DNA from: an uncultured Ruminococcus sp.
GTDB lineage: Bacteria > Bacillota > Clostridia > Oscillospirales > Ruminococcaceae
Reading direction: 5' to 3'
DNA: 64,000 nucleotides
Assembly (NCBI RefSeq): GCF_947301925.1
Contig: NZ_CAMYUE010000008.1
Span: 1 to 64,000 of the forward strand
Position numbers and translations under genes: made by a program. A model generated the notes under the pieces. That model worked only from the letters and a program-made list of their open reading frames with translations. It was not told where the DNA came from and did no database searches. Below, one piece after another: positions 33,060-40,810 of this stretch; position 1 is the first letter of the stretch, and each line of letters starts with the position of its first letter.

Positions 33060-34117
33060 CAGAGGGCACCTCCCATTCTCTTGATCTCGCCCAGTACCTC
33101 AGCAGGTGTGGGGATAACGCCGCCTGTTCTTCCGAAGAACTCAACAGGCTTTGAGCAGTTGATAGCAAGTTTTATATCGTCTATCATCTGACCCATTGAC
33201 ATCTCTACGCTGAGAAGCTTCTTTGCGCTCTTTGCAGCCTCGTTGATCTCCTTTACGGGGAAGGGCCACAGTGTCTTGGGACGGAAGAGACCAGCCTTGA
33301 TGCCCTGTGCTCTTGCATCGTTTACAGCAGACTTTACGACTCTTGCTGTTGCGCCGAATGCGCATACCAGAATGTCGCAGTCCTCTGTGAGGTAGGACTC
33401 AGCCTCTGTCTCTGTTTCCTTGATGATCTCGTATCTCTTGTAGCGGTCGAGTATGGACTTCTCCAGCTCGTCGGGCTTGAGGTAGAGGGAGTTGATGATG
33501 TGGTGCTCTCTCTGCATCTTGTGGCCGTTTGCAGCCCAGCCGCTCTTATCGTAGGCGTCGGGGTTGATCTCGGGGAATGTAACGGGCTCCATCATCTGTC
33601 CGAGGAGACCGTCTGCCAGGATCATAGCGGGCATACGGTACTTGTCGGCGCGGTCGAATGCCTTTACAACGTAGTCTACCATTTCCTGTACTGATGCGGG
33701 AGCATATACCAGGAGCTGGAAGTCGCCGTGGCCGAGAGCCTTTGTAGCCTGCCAGTAGTCAGCCTGTGAGGGCTGGATACCGCCCAGACCGGGGCCGCCT
33801 CTCTCTACGTTGATGATAACTGCGGGAAGGTCGGAACCTGCGATGTAGGAAACGCCCTCGCTCTTCAGCGAGATTCCGGGTGATGAAGACGATGTCATTG
33901 CGCGGACGCCTGTTGATGCAGCGCCCAGCACCATATTGATAGCAGCGATCTCGGACTCTGCCTGTAAGAATACGCCGCCTGCCTTATGCATACGCTTTGC
34001 CATATAAGCGGCAAGCTCTGTCTGAGGAGTGATCGGATAGCCGAAGAAGCATTTGCAGCCTGCTCTGATAGCAGCCTCTGCCAGCGCTTCGTTACCCTTC
34101 ATAAGATTTCTTTCCAA
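33059..34117 (-). CDS. 2-oxoacid:ferredoxin oxidoreductase, alpha subunit
   Basis: A 352-residue alpha subunit (LMKGNEALAEAAIRAGCKCFFGYPITPQTELAAYMAKRM; SSSPGISLKSEGVSYIAGSDLPAVIINVERGGPGLGGIQPSQADYWQ). It matches the VorB / 3-methyl-2-oxobutanoate dehydrogenase type by N-terminal sequence. The start is read as TTG at 34117 with AAAGGAG upstream, giving the usual five to six residues before LMKGNEA; ATG 34102 is the alternative. It forms the substrate/CoA-binding half with beta. Confidence 0.92.
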   Translation of the reverse strand: MERNLMKGNEALAEAAIRAGCKCFFGYPITPQTELAAYMAKRMHKAGGVFLQAESEIAAINMVLGAASTGVRAMTSSSSPGISLKSEGVSYIAGSDLPAVIINVERGGPGLGGIQPSQADYWQATKALGHGDFQLLVYAPASVQEMVDYVVKAFDRADKYRMPAMILADGLLGQMMEPVTFPEINPDAYDKSGWAANGHKMQREHHIINSLYLKPDELEKSILDRYKRYEIIKETETEAESYLTEDCDILVCAFGATARVVKSAVNDARAQGIKAGLFRPKTLWPFPVKEINEAAKSAKKLLSVEMSMGQMIDDIKLAINCSKPVEFFGRTGGVIPTPAEVLGEIKRMGGAL

Positions 34118-34144
34118 AGCTGAACAGCTCCTTTCGATAAATAA

Positions 34145-34351
34145 TTATTTTTGAATAACGATAGCGCAGTCAGGACACATAGTCGCGCACATTGCACAGC
34201 TTATGCAGGCTGACTGGTCGGTACATTCTGCGTAGAAATATCCCTTCTTGTTACGGTGCTCCTTCTGGAGAACGACGATCTTCTTGGGACAGGCAGCTGT
34301 ACAGAGACCGCAGCCCTTGCAGCGCTCGGTAATAACTGTCATTTTTTCCAT
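34145..34351 (-). CDS. 2-oxoacid oxidoreductase delta subunit (2x[4Fe-4S] ferredoxin)
   Basis: A 68-residue ferredoxin-like protein with two cluster motifs: CKGCGLCTAACP (CxxCxxCxxxCP) and CISCAMCATMCP. It is the electron-carrying delta subunit and first gene of the operon. AAAGGAG lies before the ATG. The gap upstream (34352-34476) contains only the AATTCCGCATTCCG repeats, and transcription may come from the promoter before the MinD-like gene. Confidence 0.93.
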   Translation of the reverse strand: MEKMTVITERCKGCGLCTAACPKKIVVLQKEHRNKKGYFYAECTDQSACISCAMCATMCPDCAIVIQK

Positions 34352-34393
34352 ACCTTTCGCTCCTTTCAGATTGATTAATTATATGGTCTAATA

Positions 34394-34470
34394 AGGAATT
34401 CGGGGTTCGGAATCCGAAGTCAAGCACTTGCATACTCAATTCCGCATTCCGAATTCCGCATTCCGAATTA
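34394..34470. repeat. Short tandem/inverted repeat of AATTCCGCATTCCG
   Basis: Two perfect 14-nt copies of AATTCCGCATTCCG (34438-34451, 34452-34465) plus partial inverted copies (GGAATTCGGGGTTCGGAATCCGAA) at 34394-34418. Together they can fold into one hairpin between the MinD-like gene and the oxidoreductase operon. Confidence 0.7.
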
Positions 34471-34476
34471 ACATCA

Positions 34477-35133
34477 TCAGCCCCAGACGGGCTTTACATA
34501 TATCTTTGCGGGGAACACGTCGGGCTTGTCCGACTGCTTTGCTATATCCTCGGGGTATACCGTATATATAACGGGAAGTCCCGTAAGGCGTGAGGTCTCC
34601 TCCGCAAAGCTCCTTGACTGCTCGATGATGTCAAGATCCGTCTCGCAGCCTAAGTTGGTGTTATTGACGATGGCCGTATGCTTCATACGGGCAGCCGCCT
34701 CTATCTCATACATCAGCTTCGTTACTTCCTCAGCGGTATTGGTGAGGTAGCGGCGCTGATTGATGACGTAGTACATCTCGATATTGTCCCTGAACTGCTC
34801 CAGAGCTTCGGCATAGCGTCCGAGAGCAACAGCTCCCGCGTCGTCGCCGCCCACGTCGATAATGAGGCAGTCCTCGTCCATGGCCAGCTCTACAACGTCG
34901 AACTGTATGGATGGGATATCGAGGTTGCTCCTGGCGAAATCGGGAGCGATGAGCCTTATGCCCTTTTCCTCGAAAAGGTCCCTGAAGTCCGCTGTGCGGA
35001 AATAGGGGTTTACTATGTCAAGGTCCACTATAGCGGCAGACTTGCCCTCCCCGGCGGCCTTTACCGCCAGATTAACGGAGAAATTGGTCTTTCCGCTGCC
35101 GTAATGTCCTGTGATTATCCTGATATTTTTCAT
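34477..35133 (-). CDS. MinD/CobQ-type P-loop ATPase
   Basis: A 218-residue ATPase. The P-loop is GHYGSGKTNFSVNLA (residues ~8-22), switch I is VDLDIVNPYFRTADFRDLF, and Walker B is LIIDVGGDDAGAVALGRY. This is the SIMIBI class, close to CooC/MinD-like proteins, but the deviant-Walker KGGxxK lysine is absent (YGSGKT). It is encoded just before the 2-oxoacid oxidoreductase with a strong promoter, so it may be co-transcribed and may help mature or insert its Fe-S centres. That role is inference. Confidence 0.85.
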   Translation of the reverse strand: MKNIRIITGHYGSGKTNFSVNLAVKAAGEGKSAAIVDLDIVNPYFRTADFRDLFEEKGIRLIAPDFARSNLDIPSIQFDVVELAMDEDCLIIDVGGDDAGAVALGRYAEALEQFRDNIEMYYVINQRRYLTNTAEEVTKLMYEIEAAARMKHTAIVNNTNLGCETDLDIIEQSRSFAEETSRLTGLPVIYTVYPEDIAKQSDKPDVFPAKIYVKPVWG

Positions 35134-35175
35134 AATTATCCTCTTGACTCTATTGTGAAAAATCCTACAACCTAT

Positions 35176-35204
35176 ATTATATCACGTTAAAGCATTAATT
35201 GCAA
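35176..35204 (-). promoter_or_regulatory. Promoter of the MinD-like ATPase / oxidoreductase unit
   Basis: Minus-strand TTGCAA (35204-35199), 17-bp spacer, TATAAT (35181-35176) preceded by GTGA. Confidence 0.8.
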
Positions 35205-35251
35205 GTGGTATTTCACAGCAGCGTTCAACTTTGACGTTTGACAAGGCAAAC

Positions 35252-35281
35252 AAAAAAATCCCCCGACTGCCGTCAGGGGAA
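35252..35281 (-). terminator. Terminator of the fatty-acid operon
   Basis: TCCCCTGAC/GTCGGGGGA stem with GGCA loop followed by seven T on the minus strand, after acpP. Confidence 0.85.
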
Positions 35282-35298
35282 GTTTTCATATATCACTA

Positions 35299-35535
35299 TT
35301 ACTCAGCGTCAGTATTCTTTTCGATGTAATTAACGATGTCGCCTACTGTCTTGATCTCCTCAACAGCCTCGTCGGGGATAGAGAGATCAAACTCGTCCTC
35401 GATAGTTGTGATGAGGTCAACAACGTCCAGTGAATCAGCGCCGAGGTCGTCCTGGATATTAGAATCCATTGCTACTTCGTCTGCCTCCACACTGAGCTGT
35501 TCTGCAATAATATCTTTGAGCTTTTCAAAAATCAT
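35299..35535 (-). CDS. acpP: Acyl carrier protein
   Basis: A 78-residue acidic carrier protein. The phosphopantetheine attachment Ser is in [11 protein letters not shown]. It carries growing acyl chains for every Fab enzyme encoded upstream. The start is the ATG of MIFEKLKDI, placed eight bases after GGAGG; a previous in-frame ATG five codons earlier overlaps the ribosome site. It is the last gene of the fatty-acid operon and is followed by a terminator. Confidence 0.96.
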   Translation of the reverse strand: MIFEKLKDIIAEQLSVEADEVAMDSNIQDDLGADSLDVVDLITTIEDEFDLSIPDEAVEEIKTVGDIVNYIEKNTDAE

Positions 35536-35578
35536 TATTTGGTCCTCCATTTATTCTTTATTTTTTCTCAAAACCGGC

Positions 35579-36385
35579 TCATTCCGTGAACGCTCCGATT
35601 TTTCTAAATTTAGTATAGCGTTCTTTAAGCAAAACGTCAATATCTTTTTTGCATTTTTCGGGGATTTTATGTGACAAATATTCGTGTATATTTTCTGAAA
35701 TTTTGTCTAAATCGTTATGTGCTCCTCCGAGAGGCTCCTCAATGATGGCTTCGGCCACGCCCAGACGCACCATATCCTCGGCGGTTATCTTCATAAGCTC
35801 GCTGGCTTCCTGCTCTCTCGAAGCGTCCTTCCAGAGTATGCTTGCGAAGCCTCTTGGAGATAATACGGAGTATTCCGCGTTCTCAAGCATTGCCAGCTCG
35901 TCACACACGCCCAGGGCAAGTGCGCCGCCGCTTCCGCCCTCTCCGAGGACGATGGAGATTATGGGTGTGCGGAGAGTCATGAACTCCGCGATATTCTTTG
36001 CGATAGCCTCGCCCTGTCCGCGCTCCTCGGCTGCGACTCCGCAGAAGGCTCCGGGGGTGTCGATGAAGCATATTATGGGGCGGTGGAACTTCTCCGCCTG
36101 ACGCGCTATCCTGAGAGCCTTTCTGTAGCCCTCGGGGTGGGGCATGGCAAAGTTGCAGACCTTGTTCTCATTGAGGTCTCTGCCCTTTACCTCTGCGATT
36201 ATGGTCACGGGCTCGCCGTCAAGACGGGCAAGGCCGCCGATGATGGCTCTGTCGTCGCCGAAAAGGCGGTCTCCGTGCATTTCATACCAGTCTGTGAAGA
36301 TCTGGGGGATATAGTCCTTTATAGTGGGTCTGCCCTTGGCGTGTACGATCTGAAGGCGTTCCCATGCTGATCTTTTCTCGTCCAT
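35579..36385 (-). CDS. accA: Acetyl-CoA carboxylase carboxyltransferase alpha
   Basis: A 268-residue carboxyltransferase alpha subunit (KGRPTIKDYIPQIFTDWYEMHGDRLFGDDRAIIGGLARLDG; IDTPGAFCGVAAEERGQGEAIAKN; GEGGSGGALALGVCDELAMLENAEYSVLSPRGFASILWKD). With AccD it transfers CO2 from carboxybiotin to acetyl-CoA. The ATG at 36385 is used (seven bases after AAGGAGG); a GTG two codons upstream is too close. It overlaps nothing; accD ends two bases before its start. Confidence 0.96.
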   Translation of the reverse strand: MDEKRSAWERLQIVHAKGRPTIKDYIPQIFTDWYEMHGDRLFGDDRAIIGGLARLDGEPVTIIAEVKGRDLNENKVCNFAMPHPEGYRKALRIARQAEKFHRPIICFIDTPGAFCGVAAEERGQGEAIAKNIAEFMTLRTPIISIVLGEGGSGGALALGVCDELAMLENAEYSVLSPRGFASILWKDASREQEASELMKITAEDMVRLGVAEAIIEEPLGGAHNDLDKISENIHEYLSHKIPEKCKKDIDVLLKERYTKFRKIGAFTE

Positions 36386-36387
36386 AC

Positions 36388-37233
36388 TCACGCCTCCTTA
36401 GGGTAAAATCCGTGGAGCTTCAGAAGATGCGAGAGCACGCTCCTGAGCTTCCTGCGCTCTACGATCATATCCACAAAGCCCTTGTCGTACATGAACTCCG
36501 CAAGCTGGAAGTCCTCGGGGAGCCTCTGCTTGATAGTTCCCTCGATAACTCGTCTGCCCGCAAAGCCTATGAGCACCTTGGGCTCGGCGATGATTATATC
36601 GCCCAATGAAGCAAAGCTTGCTGTTACTCCGCCTGTTGTGGGGTCTGTCATTACCGATATATAGAGCCCACCTGCCTCGCTGTGGAGCTTTACGGCGCCG
36701 GAGGTCTTGGCCATCTGCATAAGGGACACTATGCCCTCCTGCATACGGGCTCCGCCCGATGCCGTGAACATCACCACGGGGAGCTTGTGCTCCGTTGCGT
36801 ATTCAAAGGCTCTGGTTATCTTCTCGCCCACGACGCTGCCCATAGAGCCCATCATGAAGCGTGAATCCATTATGCCGATAACTACGGGAGAGCCCTTTAT
36901 GGTGGCCGTACCCGTTATTACTGCGTCGCTGAGTCCCGTGCTTCCGCGGAGCTCTGCCTGCTTTTCCTTGTATTCGGGGAAGTCAAGGGGGTCTGCACCG
37001 CGCAGATTGGCGTTGAACTCCCTGAAGCTCTCCTTATCCACTGTTATGGCTATACGCTCCTGTGAGGACAGCCTTCCGTGATAATTGCACTTGGGGCATA
37101 CCCTGTGGAGCTCCTCATACTTGGAGAGAGGGCTGGTGCCCTGACAGCGGGGGCATTTGAACATCGGCGGCTTGTATTCCTCTTCGCCGTCGTTGAAACG
37201 CTTCTTTACAACGTTGAAAAAATCCTCAAACAA
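36388..37233 (-). CDS. accD: Acetyl-CoA carboxylase carboxyltransferase beta
   Basis: A 281-residue beta subunit. The N-terminal zinc ribbon (CPRC..CPKC, residues ~25-47) is followed by the crotonase-like carboxyltransferase domain with MFTASGGARMQEGIVSLMQMAKT and VSVMTDPTTGGVTASFASLGDIIIAEP. The start is TTG at 37233, matching the length and position of the usual N-terminus; its ribosome site is weak. It lies 21 bases after accC and forms the AccA2D2 complex with the next gene's product. Confidence 0.95.
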   Translation of the reverse strand: MFEDFFNVVKKRFNDGEEEYKPPMFKCPRCQGTSPLSKYEELHRVCPKCNYHGRLSSQERIAITVDKESFREFNANLRGADPLDFPEYKEKQAELRGSTGLSDAVITGTATIKGSPVVIGIMDSRFMMGSMGSVVGEKITRAFEYATEHKLPVVMFTASGGARMQEGIVSLMQMAKTSGAVKLHSEAGGLYISVMTDPTTGGVTASFASLGDIIIAEPKVLIGFAGRRVIEGTIKQRLPEDFQLAEFMYDKGFVDMIVERRKLRSVLSHLLKLHGFYPKEA

Positions 37234-37254
37234 TTCCGTTCACCACATTCCGTG

Positions 37255-38607
37255 TTATTTCTGCTTTTCTTCCATGAACCTGCCTAGGAAGCCTATATCG
37301 TATTTTCCCGCCTTGAAATCAGCGTTCCTGATTATCTCCAGCTGGAAGTCTATATTGGTATCGACGCCCTCGACGATGAACTCGGAAAGAGCCCATCTCA
37401 TCTTGTTTATTGCGTCCTCTCTGTCAGAGCCGTGTGCGATGAGCTTGCTTATCATAGAATCGTAGTACGGTGTTATGGTATAGCCCTGATATACTGCGCC
37501 GTCTATCCTTATTCCCGGGCCGCCCGGCATATAGAGGGCGGTTATGGTGCCCGGTGAGGGGCGGAAGCCCTTTTCGGGATTCTCGGCGTTGATCCTGCAC
37601 TCGATGGCGTGGCCGCGCATGGTAACGTCCTCCTGCTTTATCTCAAGAGGCTTGCCGTCGGCTATCTCTATCTGTGCCTTTACAAGGTCGAAGCCCGTTA
37701 CCTCCTCGGTAATGGGGTGCTCCACCTGTATCCTGGTATTCATTTCCATGAAGTAGAAGTCGCGGTTCTCGTCCACAAGGAACTCGATAGTGCCTGCGTT
37801 GTAGTAGCCGCACTCCCTGGCGGCGGTAACTGCCGCTGCGCCCATTTTTGCGCGGAGCTCCTCGTCCACTATGGGGCTGGGGCACTCCTCCAGCATCTTC
37901 TGGTTGCGGCGCTGCATGGAGCAGTCGCGCTCGCAGAGATGTATATAGTTGCCGTGCTTGTCGGCGATTATCTGTATCTCCACATGGTGGGGATTGATGA
38001 GGAACTTCTCGATATATACGGCGTCGTCGCCGAAGAAGTTCTTTGCCTCCTGCTGTGCCGCAGTCATCTGCGCCTCCAGCTCCTCGGGAGTATCCACGCG
38101 GCGTATACCGCGTCCGCCGCCGCCTGCGGAGGCCTTTACCAGCACGGGGTAGCCTGCCTTTTCGGCTATCTCGCGGGCTTCCTCAAGAGAACGTACAGCG
38201 CCCTTTGAACCCGGGATAACGGGGACTCCCGCAGCAGCCATGGTCTCCTTGGCGGCTGCCTTGTCGCCCAGCATCTCTATTGACTTATATGAGGGACCGA
38301 TGAAAACTATTCCGTTTGCCTCGCAGAGCTTTGCGAACTCGGCGTTCTCGGAAAGGAATCCGAAGCCCGGGTGTATGGCGTCAGCTCCCGTATTCAGCGC
38401 CGCCTGAATGATAGCGTTCATGTTGAGGTAGCTGTCCTTTGTTGCCGCAGGACCTATACATACCGCCTCATCGGCTATCTGGGCGTGGAGAGTTGTCCTG
38501 TCGGCGGTGGAATATACCGCCACACAGCGTATGCTGAGCTCTCTGCACGCTCTGATTATTCGTACAGCTATCTCGCCTCTGTTGGCGATAAGAACTTTTC
38601 TGAACAT
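37255..38607 (-). CDS. accC: Acetyl-CoA carboxylase biotin carboxylase
   Basis: A 450-residue ATP-grasp biotin carboxylase. MFRKVLIANRGEIAVRIIRACRELSIRCVAVYS opens the preATP-grasp domain, KASAGGGGRGIRR is the glycine-rich nucleotide loop, and MEMNTRIQVEHPITEEVTGFDLVKAQ is the metal/bicarbonate site. It carboxylates the biotin on AccB with bicarbonate and ATP. Full length. GGGAG precedes the ATG. It sits in the order fabZ-accC-accD-accA. Confidence 0.97.
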   Translation of the reverse strand: MFRKVLIANRGEIAVRIIRACRELSIRCVAVYSTADRTTLHAQIADEAVCIGPAATKDSYLNMNAIIQAALNTGADAIHPGFGFLSENAEFAKLCEANGIVFIGPSYKSIEMLGDKAAAKETMAAAGVPVIPGSKGAVRSLEEAREIAEKAGYPVLVKASAGGGGRGIRRVDTPEELEAQMTAAQQEAKNFFGDDAVYIEKFLINPHHVEIQIIADKHGNYIHLCERDCSMQRRNQKMLEECPSPIVDEELRAKMGAAAVTAARECGYYNAGTIEFLVDENRDFYFMEMNTRIQVEHPITEEVTGFDLVKAQIEIADGKPLEIKQEDVTMRGHAIECRINAENPEKGFRPSPGTITALYMPGGPGIRIDGAVYQGYTITPYYDSMISKLIAHGSDREDAINKMRWALSEFIVEGVDTNIDFQLEIIRNADFKAGKYDIGFLGRFMEEKQK

Positions 38608-38629
38608 CTGTATTTATCTCCCGTATGGA

Positions 38630-39073
38630 TTATTTATTGTCGGCTGCAATGAAGGTTATCTCGCAGGATACGGCCTTTTCGCCGCCTACAGAGGCAAGTG
38701 CCTTGCCTGTGCCCACAGGGCCGCGCTGACGTATGATCTCCACCTCAAGGTCAAGTACGTCCCCGGGGACTACCTGTCTGCGGAACTTGGCCTTGTCTAT
38801 TCCGCCGAAAAGTCCTATCTTGCCCTTGAACTCGGGCTTTGAGAGTATACATACCGCTCCTGCCTGAGCCAGCATCTCCACCATGAGAACTCCGGGGGTA
38901 ACGGGATAGCCCGGGAAGTGACCCTTGAACCAGAAATCGTCCTCCTTGATGTACTTTCTTGCGTGTACCTTCACGCCTACTTCCATATCAACTATCTCGT
39001 CTATGAGAAGGAAGGGATCGCGGTGAGGTATTACCTCCATTATCTGCTCTTTATTCATAAGTATATCTGACAT
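38630..39073 (-). CDS. fabZ: 3-hydroxyacyl-ACP dehydratase FabZ
   Basis: A 147-residue hot-dog-fold dehydratase. IPHRDPFLLIDEIVDME and the active-site stretch GHFPGYPVTPGVLMVEMLAQAG (catalytic His and Glu) are complete. It removes water from 3-hydroxyacyl-ACP. CGGAGG precedes the ATG. Upstream are two unknown membrane genes that separate it from accB, whereas in many Firmicutes accB and fabZ are adjacent. Confidence 0.96.
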   Translation of the reverse strand: MSDILMNKEQIMEVIPHRDPFLLIDEIVDMEVGVKVHARKYIKEDDFWFKGHFPGYPVTPGVLMVEMLAQAGAVCILSKPEFKGKIGLFGGIDKAKFRRQVVPGDVLDLEVEIIRQRGPVGTGKALASVGGEKAVSCEITFIAADNK

Positions 39074-39125
39074 TATCGGTTTCCTCCGTTAAAATATGTC
39101 CCCGTGAAGGGGAAGGATAGATATA

Positions 39126-39719
39126 TCACAGGAACGTGCCGTCGTGAGGGTGGTCCCTGTTGGCTTTTTCGCGTATACTGTCATATGTGAGTTTTGTTAT
39201 GCTGTCAGCGTCGCTGTTGACGGTGGTGACGTTCAGTCTCGGGAAGGAGGGATAGCCCAGCTCCTTTGAGAGCTGCTCCTCAACGTAGCTGTAGTACCAC
39301 GCCATGACGAAGTTGCCTATGGGGATATAGAATGTCCTCAGTGATACGGCCAGCACGGGCAGGGATATAAGCGCCAGTATGAAACAGTTGCGGTTGTGCT
39401 TCATGAATACGAACCACACTATAAGACCGATATAGGCAACAAGTCCCAGTACCCCCAGCCATACCTGCCAGTCGGGGGTATATTCATGGGTGTTGTACTG
39501 CTCCAGGGTTGTCCTTGAAAGAGTTCCCGTAACGCTGAAGAAAAGCAGGAAGAACTGCACCACTATCCACGCATTGAACAGCTTGCGGGCTTTTTCGCGC
39601 CTGTTCTGGTTCTTCACGGCCTCTGCATTGTATTTTCTTGCTTCCTCGAACATCTCGGGAGAGGTTATGTTCCGTCCTCCCGAATCTATGGTCTCCTGAT
39701 TGATATATCTGTATTCCAT
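39126..39719 (-). CDS. Four-helix membrane protein inside the fatty-acid operon (copy 2)
   Basis: A 197-residue protein. A cytoplasmic N-terminus (MEYRYINQETIDSGGRNITSPEMFEEARKYNAEA) is followed by four membrane helices (about 46-66, 85-105, 110-127, 130-146) and a C-terminal cytoplasmic domain ending LTYDSIREKANRDHPHDGTFL. It is a paralogue of the 39729-40325 gene: N-termini Y-RYI-Q-IID/TIDSG--NITSP-M and C-termini LT-D-IRE-A---H-HDG-FL line up. AGGAG precedes the ATG. Function is unknown. A link to membrane-lipid sensing or acyl transfer is suggested only by position. Confidence 0.85.
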   Translation of the reverse strand: MEYRYINQETIDSGGRNITSPEMFEEARKYNAEAVKNQNRREKARKLFNAWIVVQFFLLFFSVTGTLSRTTLEQYNTHEYTPDWQVWLGVLGLVAYIGLIVWFVFMKHNRNCFILALISLPVLAVSLRTFYIPIGNFVMAWYYSYVEEQLSKELGYPSFPRLNVTTVNSDADSITKLTYDSIREKANRDHPHDGTFL

Positions 39720-39728
39720 AGCAATCTC

Positions 39729-40325
39729 CTATTTAAGGAAAGAGCCGTCGTGTCTGTGGGTATTCACAGCTCTCTCCCTGATATTATCGAAGGTGAGTTC
39801 GCCGACGGTATTGGCCTCGCTGTCTATGGTGGTTATGGCAAGCTGCGTGAAGTCGGGATATCCGTCCTTTCCGCGGAGTATCCTCTCCCATTTGCTGTAC
39901 CACATCCCTATGAAGAAATTGGCTGCGCACAGAACGGTCAGAACAGGGTGCACAAACACCAGCGGAAGCGAACAGAGAAGCATGACCCACGGCGTGCGGT
40001 ATCCCCTGAAGCCTACGAAATAGGCATATGCCCCGACAAAGGCCAGCAGGCCTGCAACGCCTGCGATTATCCTTGCGTTGGTGGTATAGGTCTCACGATG
40101 GGTCTGTTCTATCTGCTTCATCTCTACAATAACGAAAAGTGTAATGAATATTATCACAGGCTGAGCCGCGAACCACAGTCCCATAATGATATGGTTCCTT
40201 CTCCGCCTGCAGTAGTTCCTGCCTGCGTCGATGTTGTATTCACGGGCCTCGGCATACATGGCAGGAGACGTGATATTTATAGTCCCCGCGTCGATGATGT
40301 CCTGTGTAATATACCTGTAGTTCAT
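39729..40325 (-). CDS. Four-helix membrane protein inside the fatty-acid operon (copy 1)
   Basis: A 198-residue protein with the same plan as its downstream paralogue: N-terminal MNYRYITQDIIDAGTINITSPAMYAEAREYNIDAGRN, four helices (about 47-66, 84-103, 110-125, 128-143), and the C-terminal tail FTQLAITTIDSEANTVGELTFDNIRERAVNTHRHDGSFLK. The start overlaps the accB stop by one base, so the two are translationally coupled to accB. The conserved tail (LTFDNIRE-A---HRHDGSF) is the most characteristic part of the pair. Confidence 0.85.
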   Translation of the reverse strand: MNYRYITQDIIDAGTINITSPAMYAEAREYNIDAGRNYCRRRRNHIIMGLWFAAQPVIIFITLFVIVEMKQIEQTHRETYTTNARIIAGVAGLLAFVGAYAYFVGFRGYRTPWVMLLCSLPLVFVHPVLTVLCAANFFIGMWYSKWERILRGKDGYPDFTQLAITTIDSEANTVGELTFDNIRERAVNTHRHDGSFLK

Positions 40326-40798
40326 TACTTTATGACCATTATGGGCTGGTCGTACTCTACGGCCTGACCGTCTGAGACAAGTATCTGCTCAACGGTGCCG
40401 TCATAATCGGACTGTATCTCGTTCATGAGCTTCATGGACTCGATTATCATGATGACGTCGCCCTTCTTCACCTCGTCCCCTGTCTTTACGAAGGGTGGCT
40501 TGTCGGGTGAGGGGGCAGAATAGAACGTGCCCACGATAGGCGATTTCACCACCTTGCCGCTTACCTCCTCGGCCATTGAAGCCTCGCTCTCCGCAAGCAC
40601 TCCGTCCTCGGGGACTGCCGTATGGACGGCAGGCTGTGCCATAACGGGCATAGCTACAGGCGGAAGGGGCTTTCTGCCCTTGAGAGTTATGGTGTTCTCT
40701 CCGCTTGCGATGGTGAGCTCAGAGAGATCCTTCTTATTTATTATATCAGCAAGTCTCTCTATAGTTTCAAGGTCGAACTGACCGTAGATCTTTTCCAT
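40325..40798 (-). CDS. accB: Biotin carboxyl carrier protein of acetyl-CoA carboxylase
   Basis: A 157-residue BCCP. The N-terminal domain is MEKIYGQFDLETIERLADIINKKDLSELTIAS, a Pro/Ala-rich linker follows, and the C-terminal biotinyl domain contains IIESMKLMNEI, where the Lys is biotinylated (Ser replaces the Ala of the common EAMKM). AAGGAGG precedes the ATG; the gene starts 12 bases after fabF and overlaps the following membrane gene by one base. Confidence 0.95.
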   Translation of the reverse strand: MEKIYGQFDLETIERLADIINKKDLSELTIASGENTITLKGRKPLPPVAMPVMAQPAVHTAVPEDGVLAESEASMAEEVSGKVVKSPIVGTFYSAPSPDKPPFVKTGDEVKKGDVIMIIESMKLMNEIQSDYDGTVEQILVSDGQAVEYDQPIMVIK

Positions 40799-40810
40799 TT
40801 ATTATCCTCC

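Noticed and set aside
34394..34470. CRISPR-like repeat
   Set aside because: Only two adjacent 14-base copies with no spacers and no cas genes in the window.
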